A DNA stretch of 60,000 nt, from positions 622,001 to 682,000 of the forward strand of contig NC_092568.1 in the NCBI RefSeq assembly GCF_037975245.1, in the 5' to 3' direction. The notes below the pieces were generated by a model. That model did not search any database. It saw only the letters and a program-made list of their open reading frames with translations, and had not been told where the DNA came from. Every line of letters starts with the position of its first letter. Positions within the stretch are counted from its first letter, which is position 1. Of this stretch, positions 50,701 through 60,000 are shown piece by piece. The stretch comes from Apostichopus japonicus (lineage: Eukaryota > Echinodermata > Holothuroidea > Aspidochirotida > Stichopodidae). The position numbers and the translations under genes were made by a program.

Positions 50701-53700
50701 AGGCCTATATACAGATATAAAAAGTCATTGGATAGGCACACATACCTCAACTACCCCCCCCCCCCCACCCCACCGCTACACGGAAGTCGGTTTCAATGAC
50801 CCCAGGGCCAAACACCCTTTTTTGTGAAATCATGCAATTGGATCCGTCACTGCTGGCGATACAAGTACGTATCAAACAGTGTATAGTTTCAAGAGGTCCA
50901 AATGCTTTTCTATCTTTCAACAGACACTTCTCATGAATAATGAGTTTGCCAAGCCTCTCTACGTATATCAGGGATTCCAGAAGGTTTTTGGACAAAGGTT
51001 CCTGGGTTATGGCCTTGTTAGTGAGACAGACACCACCAAATGGGAACGTCATCGCAAAATTTTCAATCCAGCGTTTCACAGGAAGTAAGTCAAATTCGTA
51101 CAAGCTTTTCCTTGCAAGTCGGAAAGTTGAAAACAATGAAAAGGAAAGATAGCTTGCATGGTTACTAGCTGCTTACAATGATTTTGTTGAATTTACTATA
51201 CAAATATAAGTGAAATTCAATGGGTTTGTTGGTACATTTCTGAATTTCAAAATTGATACCGTCTATAATGGTGTGACTTAAAACATAGTAGTTTTTTTTC
51301 TATTCTAAACATCGACGATGATAAATGGCATCTTTTCAGTTAACCTCAACTTTTTTCCTCAAGCTAAATAAACTGCCTAAAAAACCAACTTACAACGGTT
51401 GAATCTAAAAATGTGTACATAGAATCTCAACATCGAGTTATGTACTTCTCTTAGGTTGATTCTTTAATGGAAATGGCATCTTGATTGTCTCTTTAATTTT
51501 AATAGTCTAATGAACGACTTTTACAATGTTATACATAAATAATAATTCAATTCACGGCCCTCTTTATCATGTCTACATTAGATCCGAGTCCCAGGCAGAG
51601 TTCTTAGCTAATTATGATATATATTTATTAATCAAACGCAGGCTGCTTGTAAAAGAAAGTTTGATTTGCTGAACTTTTTGGTCAATGGTGTAGAGTAATT
51701 TGTGTAGCTTAACACAAGAAGAAAAGCACTTCACAGTAAATGTACACCTTGGTCTAGCGTGCTTCATATTACTTTAAGCCACAATACAAATTTTGTTATC
51801 TTCATCAAGCCTGTGGGTCAATAACCAGCTGGCTGCTGCACCGCTTTGAAATAAATTTATGTTATTAGATAATACCTCTGTGAATTATGACTCAAGTGTC
51901 GCAATATGTCGCAATACTCAGGCATCGCAATATGCCCCATATATCAACAGAATCCAATATAAATGTATCCAGGTCCCTAATAATTGATAAATTAATGTGT
52001 TTTATTGGCATATAGCGGTAGCTAGTATACCGACCAAAATACCCTGTTGAAGGATTTCAATGTTATTGTCCAATATCCAGGTACCGCATAACTCATAAAA
52101 TATTAGGAGTTAATCACATATCTTTGTATCCAGGTACCTCATAACTCATAAAATAATTAGTTAATGGTATATATTTTTGTATCCAGGTACCTTATGGAGC
52201 TGATGCATGTTTTCAATGACAGTTCTGACAGACTCATCCAGTACCTCTCCATAAAAGCTGATGGCAAAACTGAAGTCAGTCTCATGGATGCCTTCGGGAG
52301 ACTCACTTTAGATGTGATCGGAAAGGTGTGTGTTTGAATTATTAAAGGGTTTAACCCCAGGAATAGGACCAAAAGCTATTTATTGGAAAAGTGGAATGAA
52401 TGAACCTAAGTACTAATGTTGAGTAAACATCTCTACTGTATAGGAATATATACAGTGAAGAACAAGTGAACGAAAACTTCTCGTTGAAGTTGAAGTTAAC
52501 TGAAGCCGTTTAGGTTTACTATACAGTTATGTAATTCCTAGCTGTAAAGAGATTTTGCCCTACAATAATTAAGTGGGAACTTTTTGTACCTTTTCTAGAC
52601 ATTCTCTCCTCTGTTTAAGAATATTATTTCAAATCTAAGAAGTGCCTAATATTAATAACAACTCTTGGCGTTGTTCTCTGGCTGTGTGACTTTTTCTATA
52701 AATTACAATGACTTTATCATAATATAACGTGGCACATGTAAAAGCGGCGCATTGAGCAACCCGTTTTAGGTTGGATTCTGCGCTAATAAGACTGATATTA
52801 GTATTCATTTAATATGTTGTTATAATTATTATTATTCAGTTTTTATTATTATGATTATTATATCAGGACAATATACTAGTAGAATATTTTATCAGATATA
52901 TCATAGCAAACTGAATGGTAAACAAGGTGGCTAATGATGATACACACAATCAAGGCGTGCAAGCAAGGTGCATGTATTATGTGGCAACGTCAATAAACTT
53001 TGTTTGAGTTTTTTTAGTGTATACCTCTAAAAACAAACCAAGTAGAAAAACGACAGTGTTGATATCGTGTAGTTAATATTGTCCTTCTGTTTACAGGCAG
53101 GATTTGCAATGGGAGATGATATGGTGTTTAATGATACGCCATTTACGGATGCATTAGGGACTGCATTTGAGGCTATGTCCAGGCAGGGACGAGAGATATT
53201 CTTGTTTGTAAGTGACATCATTATCACTCATGTAAGATACATTGTTTGGTTTAATTCACGAAGTGCACAAACCAGAAGAACAATTTAATTTGTAAATGTT
53301 TCAGTGTATTGCAAAAATTTGTTACAAATGTTGCTCTGTAAGCAAACTGTGCCAAAAGCATTTGAAGTGTCATGACATTATATGCAATCTTCGGTCATTT
53401 GTTTATGTCCATGGACATAACACACAGTTACTCACGAGTGTGGCTATTTTCAAGAGGTAGATATATGCTAGTATGTCTCCTAGTGAACAATCATATACTT
53501 GGTAAAGTGCGGTATGTACACACTTTACTAATCACAGGTTACCCGAGAGGCAATATTTCATATACAACCCCTACTAGAATTGTTCCCGTGACACAATACA
53601 GTCTTTTAAGCAATTATGTCTTCATCGATAGATGTATAATAAATAATCGTGATGTGGAAATAGTTTGTGAATGAGCTTGCCAGTACATAATTTATATATA

Positions 53701-56700
53701 ATATTATGTGATTTAATACTCCGATTTGTCATTTTCTCCATAATATTCGTCCTGTCCGTTCGTAACATTTATCAATGATGTTAGTTAATATCTCAATATT
53801 TCTGTTTCCAGATGAATCCTCGTTACAGTGCCTTTAAGTACAGGAGTAAGGCCAGGAAAGCCATCCAGTTACTAAGGAAGACAGGAGAAGACATCATCAG
53901 ACAAAGAATAGAAGACCAGAAACAGGGCAAGGATTTGCCCAAAGATATCTTAAGCTTCATCATAAAAGAAGCCATCGTTGAAGAGAACTTCTCCATCGAA
54001 GAAATGGTGGATGAATTTGTCACTTTCTTCGGGGCAGGTAATAACTAGGTAGTTAATATAGCTTAACAGTAAGACTAGAACAAAAGCAAAAGTTGAATTG
54101 AATCGAACTTTTAAAATATGACACGGAGGGTGGGGATGAGGTTTACACCACCATGTGAGGCAGGGTGGGGAGGGTAGGGTGTAAAACTATATGTAATACA
54201 TTTAACTGTAAAATTTGTAGCGCTACAAAGACATTATCAATTTTGTGTGTAAAATGTTGCAAAATATGTTCTTAATCAATATAATAAACATATTTTGATT
54301 TTGTTAGGTCAGGAGACCACTGCCAACCTCCTGTCGTTCACTCTGCTTTGTCTTGGTCAAAACCCAGAAGTCTTAAAGAAGTAAGTTATCTATGTACGCT
54401 TTCACAAAGCAGAATTTCATGTTTAATTTTGGTAAATTTAGCAGCTGTTTCTACATTAATACCCCACACACAGTGAAGTAGTTTGCCGGATTGGTATGTT
54501 TGAATTTGCAAATGATGAACGGAATAACTCAAGTATTTGAAAGATGTTTAGAATAGAAAGAATCTTTAATTTAGCTTAAGTTAATGACCAAGTTATAAGT
54601 CATGTTGAATAATACTCGGTAGCTTTGATATTATAAATTGCTAGAGGTCGTAACTAAATGCCAAACAATTAAACGGCCATTTGTATAAAACAACACTTTT
54701 GCCTCGGTGATACACCGCTCTTGGCTGCTATATAAAATATTATTTAATCAGCAGGTTTTAAACACTTGGCTCTAATTTTGTATTTTTTTTAGTACGATGT
54801 GTTTGTGTGAAAGGTATCTTAATAACTTTGACTGGATAAAGCTTGGTTCAGACTGTAAAGTTTTAGACAATAGTCAAATTTTATTTCACTTTTTGCCTAT
54901 AGTCACACATTACATATCTATACACTATTGGAATGACTACTGAAAATTGGTATAGTTCTACGTACAGACTATACGTACAGTATGCGTTCTTCTTCATAAA
55001 AGGTTAAACTTATAAGTACCTTTGCAGGGTTTTACAGGAAGTTGACACAATAGTTGGACAGAAGGAAGTTATTGAGTATGAAGATATTGCCAAAATGGAA
55101 TACCTGATGCTGGTGAGAAAGAAATTTCATTTTGCAAGCGGAAAATTTTCGGTTTAATATCACGGTTTGACTAACTATCTATAGTCACATGATCACCTGT
55201 ACATTGGCTTACACAGATGTCCATTAGTTCTTGGGTATTCCTGAAATATGGATCACATTTTTACAAACCTTGAGTTATGACCAGGTGAATGGAACATGCA
55301 GATCGACTAGATTTATGATTTCATTATTCCATCACCAATTTACAGATTTATTGAAACGAAGTATGACGTAATCATTTATGTGATACACACAGCCAAATGG
55401 TAACATGATTATGCATGAACATAAACGATCCATATAGGGGTAGCCCTGAGGTCGTTGAAACCCACGTTGGGGATGTGGGGGTTGTCTCCCAGTGAAAGAA
55501 AAAGACATTTTATAATCGCGCCAAGGTATGCCATCCTGAGGCATGATTATAATCTATAAATAAGATCTAATCACAAGGTTGTGGTAATAACGACTTTTGA
55601 ATGTGCAGTTGAAAAGGAGGGGGCGTGTACACCCCACACACCCCTTTCGGATTTTTGCCTGCGAACGCGGGTATAAATTGTAATTGAATGTTTAGTTCTA
55701 AGAACAGAGACTGTTGCCTCCTATACTGTGCATTCGACAGGAATCTCCAAGGCAAATTTTGAAATGTTCCATTCTCCTCCAAATTTTAAATGGAACAGCA
55801 ACCGCCACCATCTATTATAACTTGGTAATATAATACCCGGCGTCTTAACTGCTTAAAAGTGACCTCTTGTTATGCTGACAGTTGTAATCAATAATTTGTG
55901 ATTATTAATTATCTATAGATTATATCGTGATTAATTTTCAGGTCTTGAAGGAAACTCTTCGCTTGTATCCTCCACTTTTCGGAACCGCCCGATATTTACA
56001 CTGCAAGATGGAAGTAGCCGGATACGACATGCCAGTTGGTACAACCATTTTTGTAAGTGTCACTTAGCCTTATGCACAGTAAGAAAAAAATAATGACATC
56101 AATATAGCCCACAAATATGCTATAGGTCACATGTTAAAGGCGATATCGCTCATAGACTTTATTTTGAGGGCGCTGGCTTTACCGAGGTTTCAGCGAGGTT
56201 TACTGGGACCCCGATTAATCACGTGACCTCGGTGGCAAATTTAGATCAGTGAATAGCACAGGCAATCGTATGCGTAACAAACCCGTACCCATGCACACAT
56301 AATGTAATAACACAGCATTTCAGTTTACTGTACTGTTTACTGCACAGGATTTTCGACCTCAGATAGTTTGCTGTTTGTGTGCCTTTTGAGTACGAATACT
56401 GTACGATTTTCGTCCAAATACATTCGATAAGAGTATTGTGACAATCATGGAAAGAGGATCAGGGCAAGGAGAATCGGGCGAAATAAAAAGGCCTTATCAT
56501 GGAACGAGCGTATAGGTGCCCAAACGTCAGTACACATTTTACTAATTAACATTTCTAAAATGATTTTCGCTATGAATGAGAGATTTATTTTCTGCATTGT
56601 TATGATTTCTATAACTTTGATGTTCATAATTATATTCTAAATTTGTACGCTTATCTTTGCAATTTCAAGTATCTAGTATGTATAATCACTGCATTTGTTG

Positions 56701-57381
56701 TTTTTGTAAATATTCTTTTCTCAGTTCACTAATTATGCAATGAGCAGAGCAGAAGATTATTTCAAAAACCCATTGACCTTTGACCCAGAACGCTTCAGGA
56801 GAGACGAAGACAAGTGAGTAACATTGTCATCTTTTCTAGAAATGTAGCAATATAATAGAATTTAAGTATCGTAATTGTCATACTTATGAATATGCACACA
56901 ACGTATTTAGTACACCAGTTGATCAGATATTTTGGCAAATTTATTTACATAATAATTATTCATATTCACCAGTGGAGTGGTGACATTAATTCTACCGTTA
57001 AATTTAGCTTTCCTAGGATGATAGCACTGGTTAAGAGCTCTTCTTACGATCTACACTGTTGCATCACACGTATAGAGTTTGCACCGGGTAATAAATTCAG
57101 AACAGGGTACTCGACCACGGGAACCCGTCGGGTACCCGTAATGACGTAATTACCGGGAACATGTGCATAACAAAGTTGGGTAATGTTTTAGATGCCCCAA
57201 TAACAGGGTGTAAGTACAGATATGGTTAACTGCAGAACATGCCTACATACATGTGACTTTCATAACAAAGTCAAATATCAGGAGATTCCAAACTTGCATG
57301 CGGAGTTCTTACCATCGATGTGTTGGTAATACAATTTTGGTTCTATATATAGCCAATGTGATACTATAACAAGCATGCTGT

Positions 57382-57427
<46 letters not shown>

Positions 57428-58333
57428 TCTATATGGCCTATATATATAGGCCTATATATAGGCCTATATATATATATATATATATATATAGGCCTATATA
57501 TAGGCCTATATATATAGGCCTATATATATATAAACATTATGTTGCGACGTCAGTCTATTGTTACAAATTTTTATGCTGCTATTACATGATTTTTTATATT
57601 CTTCATAGACCTCTTTATGTGTACTTTCCATTTTCAATGGGACCCAGATCTTGCATTGGACAGCAGTTTGCCATGGTGGGTATCATGTAACTATATTTTG
57701 TTTATTTTCTTAGTCTTAAAAATGAATAAATCATTATCGAAATCATACGAATTATACGAATAATAAAATTTGTGTTATCGGTGAGCTTTTTTCTCTTTTA
57801 AGTCTCTTCAAAATATAATGTAAGTTTAACATTAGTAAAAGATAACAGCAAAATCAAATGACTTTTGTGTTGCATAAGACTAAAATTAGTTGGTAAAACT
57901 TGCATATTATATAAGTGTTTTAAGTTTTCTTGTTGTTAGCTTATTATTGAAACCACCCTTCTGCTGTCTGTATACTGATAACGATACGCATGCGCAGTTA
58001 CAGTTTCCTATGATGCTATCATCTGGTTAATAGGAGATATTTCACTGAAATTGCAAATGGGAAATATATATGTTGATTAATATATACCTCCCTCTTTAAC
58101 TTAAAGACACACTGGTTTGCTTTTTCACAGTGTTGCTTTTTCATAACGGTATATATTTCAATTTCCTCTCACTTTCGTTCCTACAGATTCAAGCCAGGGT
58201 AGTAATTGCTAAATTAGTTCAGAAATTGAGTTTCAGTCTGGTACCTGGGCAGAAACTTGGAGTAATGGAACGGATGACTTTGAAACCAGCGGGTGATTGC
58301 CTCAACTATATTACTCACAGGACCGTACTGTGA
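47710..58333 (+). CDS. CYP46A1-like: Cytochrome P450, CYP46A1-like (P450-4), complete, 13 coding exons
   Basis: CYP46-clan heme monooxygenase, predicted ER sterol or lipid hydroxylase. Exons: 47710-47834, 48395-48472, 49101-49182, 50924-51084, 52187-52325, 53097-53207, 53812-54037, 54308-54380, 55028-55112, 55942-56052, 56725-56813, 57609-57675, 58187-58333 (stop TGA), giving 497 residues. Start: the ATG at 47710 places MLWLYV and a hydrophobic anchor (about 4-27) before HLPGPK, as in the paralogs. The frame stays open upstream to an ATG at 47461, but that 83-residue extension has no counterpart. Motifs: AGQETT 307-312, E364xxR367, PERF 418-421, FSMGPRSCIG with heme Cys442 (codon 57652-57654). 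The exon 12 donor is GTGGGT, weaker than the others. The exon 5 acceptor is preceded by two tandem copies of itself. By eye it is closest to P450-1 (FFGAG, DQ..GK.LPKDILS, LVPGQKLG). Confidence 0.95.
48925..48991 (-). mobile_element. tRNA-like SINE remnant in P450-4 intron 2
   Basis: On the minus strand an A box TTAGCTCAGTGGTTAACGCC and a B box GGTTCGAGTC (48931-48940) have normal tRNA spacing, and the ends GGAGTG / CACTCC could pair. The T stem cannot form. The sequence after the B box (TAATGTATATGTCGTC) resembles the SINE at 16895 (CAATGTGTGTCGTC), so I read it as a truncated copy of that SINE family. A tRNA gene is less likely. Confidence 0.65.
49531..49712 (+). ncRNA. U2 snRNA 5'-end-like sequence (U2-headed repeat or pseudogene) in P450-4 intron 3
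   Basis: The first 41 nt (49531-49571) match the highly conserved 5' end of U2 snRNA: CTTCTCGGCCTTTTGGCTAA, then GATCATGTGTAGTATCTGTTC. By memory there is a single difference (ATCATG for ATCAAG). The branch-site-pairing GTAGTA is intact at 49559-49564. After CTGTTC the sequence leaves U2 altogether: no stem IIa/IIb and no Sm site such as ATTTTTGG. It continues for about 140 nt with potential hairpins (TTCCC/GGGGAA at 49569-49585, GTCCC/GGGGAC near 49622-49640, GCCCAGG/CCTTGGC near 49683-49702) and a T5 run. It is best read as a U2-headed SINE or chimeric retropseudogene, not a working U2 gene. Confidence 0.7.
51965..52186. repeat. 53-bp tandem copies of the exon 5 splice acceptor of P450-4
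   Basis: TATCCAG|GTACC occurs at three AG positions exactly 53 bp apart (AG ending at 52080, 52133 and 52186); only the last leads into exon 5. The repeat unit continues CATAACTCATAAAAT...AGTTAAT. A more diverged copy, GTATCCAGGTCC, ends at AG 51972. Splicing at either upstream copy would hit an in-frame stop before exon 5 coding resumes. Confidence 0.9.
57385..57532. repeat. (TA)n microsatellite with AGGCCTATATAT units, P450-4 intron 11
   Basis: A long TA run is followed by palindromic TATAGGCCTATA blocks repeated about six times, ending 76 bp before the exon 12 acceptor at 57608. It is highly self-complementary. Confidence 0.95.
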
Positions 58334-60000
58334 TGTTCACAACACAAAGAGAAACCAAACGGAAGGTGTCCTGAACTGTATAGGACCAAGTAATGCCTTA
58401 GATGGATCTCTCCTATTTGATGATATATGTTGAGTTAAAAGGAGGGACGTTTAATGATGTTAACCACAACCCAATTATAGAAATAATAGAAACCAGCTAA
58501 AATATCTCGTGAAGAGGTACGTTTTCAGCTTGGTCATAAACAGTGATAGATGTATAGTATTGTATCATTGGCAATCTACCAACTGGCGATTCTAATACTG
58601 TGTATTCTAATACTAAATGATTCTAATACTAAGTGACAAATATTGACACGTGTGCACAAACGTACGTACTGAGAATGAAATAAAACTGGAATACTTCGCT
58701 GTTCGCTTGTAAAAAATAAAACTTGTACTTATACTTACGAGGATTACATGTGCTCCCGCCCCCATCCAATCATGTGTAAACCAATGAGATGTAAACAAAT
58801 AATATAAGTTGAACTCCTTCATGAAGTTGACGGGATAAATTTAGATAGTTACGGTACTGTATGACTATTTTAGCCACCAAGGAGATTTAATTATATCTGA
58901 ATGCTACACATTGAATCGCTCTGTTTACCGTCCTGTATGGCTAGGACAGATAATCCTCCGTATTTCTGTGTTGTTGTATAATCATCGATACATATACAGT
59001 ACCCCACTTTTATAGTTGCAAAGTCGGTGTAATTACATGCTAGGCGACCGCGTTTTAGTGTCATTCAAGTCATTACCATAATTCTGAGTAGATAATTACA
59101 GCCTATCGATAGAAAATGTAAATTCGCAGTACATGATTAGTCTTGAAATCATTGGCCCGTGTGAAAATGTGTATATGTGAGGGGTGGGTGGGAGGGGGGG
59201 GGGTGTTGCATAACCAGAAGGGGGAGCTGATTCCCCAAACACAAACCAATTCGGGACGGCCAAAAGATTAAAAAAGAATAAAATATAGCTATTAGATATA
59301 CGATTTTCCAGATGTAGGCGATATTTGTTAAAATATTTTTATTATAGCACGTCACCTCATTAGTCATACTTAGTAAGCAAAGACATACGAGACTTCGCTG
59401 AACTTACAAGTGGATTTTAATGCAGTGATGGACTCTTTTAGTCAAACTTCCTTGTGCCTTATAAACATTGCTGACATCTAAGCGCCATTAGCGAAATAAA
59501 ATTTTCTCAAGGGAAGGGCCGGAAACCCCTCCCCTTAGACCCCTCCCAGAACGGATGACAGCCTATACCCCCTAAAGTATAATATAAGCATGGAGATGTT
59601 AACATGACATAGACGTACGTTAATTCAAATGGCTAGGGCATTCGCCCATTGGCTAGAGCATTCGCCCATTGACCTACATATGTAACATTCTTGTTGGTAT
59701 GATGTATTGGCACCAAATATGCTAGATATTCAAATATGGTCACCTTTGATCAAAATTCTTAAACTGCTTTTGTTACAACCTTCGAGGTAATTTTCCTCAC
59801 CGGAACATTCAATCATCTTGTGTGTTCCTTAAAAATTTCTGAGAACAACTTGAAGAGTAAAGACCTGGCATGCAGCAAAGTACTAATTGAGAACTAGCAA
59901 TTAAAGCGTGCTATAATTTGGGGCCTATACAGACTACCTCGAACATTGCAGGCTTTCGGCGCCAGTTTAATATACACCCTTTGATTTCACCCCGCCTGAG
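58334..60000. other. 3' flank of P450-4
   Basis: Contains the 3' UTR with AATAAA candidates at 58679-58684 and 58715-58720. Beyond it lie MITE-like G/C-run segments (about 59175-59270 and 59505-59580, with GGGCCGGAAACCCCTCCCC similar to the hAT MITE interiors). A short tandem repeat GGCTAG(G/A)GCATTCGCCCATT lies at about 59631-59670. No fifth P450 exon is visible before the window ends. Confidence 0.6.
58679..58684 (+). terminator. Candidate poly(A) signal for P450-4
   Basis: AATAAA 346 bp after the stop codon, with a second AATAAA at 58715-58720. It is the closest canonical signal downstream of the gene. Confidence 0.5.

Noticed and set aside
1-60000. Transposase, reverse transcriptase or viral genes
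   Set aside because: No frame on either strand shows a recognisable catalytic motif. All mobile elements seen are non-autonomous.

Overview
The window is intron-rich eukaryotic nuclear DNA holding a same-strand tandem array of four cytochrome P450 genes. No prokaryotic, viral or organellar gene is visible. The P450s belong to the CYP46 (cholesterol 24-hydroxylase-like) clan. The AT-rich composition, 0.1-2 kb introns, tRNA-derived SINEs and G-run-rich hAT-type MITEs suggest a marine invertebrate deuterostome. An echinoderm is my best guess, from general impression only.

Layout on the + strand: P450-1 at 336-10501 (its first coding exon lies before the window), P450-2 at 15020-28850, P450-3 at 32476-41761 and P450-4 at 47710-58333. 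Each gene uses the same 13-coding-exon plan. All shared internal exons have identical lengths (78, 82, 161, 139, 108/111, 226, 73, 85, 111, 89, 67 nt) and identical intron phases. Every splice site I placed is GT-AG. All four genes look intact: N-terminal membrane anchor (visible in 2-4), I-helix (A/G)Gx(E/D)TT, K-helix ExxR, P(E/D)RF, and the heme loop FxxGxRxCxG. The array looks like a set of ER sterol or lipid hydroxylases made by local duplication. Sequence and exon 6/13 lengths sort them into two subtypes in the order A-B-B-A (1 and 4 alike; 2 and 3 alike).

Introns and spacers are dominated by repeats. These include an 86-bp minisatellite, several shorter tandem arrays, two tRNA-derived SINEs plus one tRNA-like remnant, and at least five hAT-like or TIR-bearing MITEs with recognisable target-site duplications. 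One is a nested stack (MITE in MITE in MITE) just upstream of P450-4. A further TIR element carries telomere-like GGGTTA repeats. There is also a foldback element, and a repeat whose first 41 nt are nearly identical to the 5' end of U2 snRNA. In P450-4 the acceptor of exon 5 has been tandemly triplicated, giving two upstream decoy splice sites.

All calls come from reading the sequence by eye; no database or alignment program was used.
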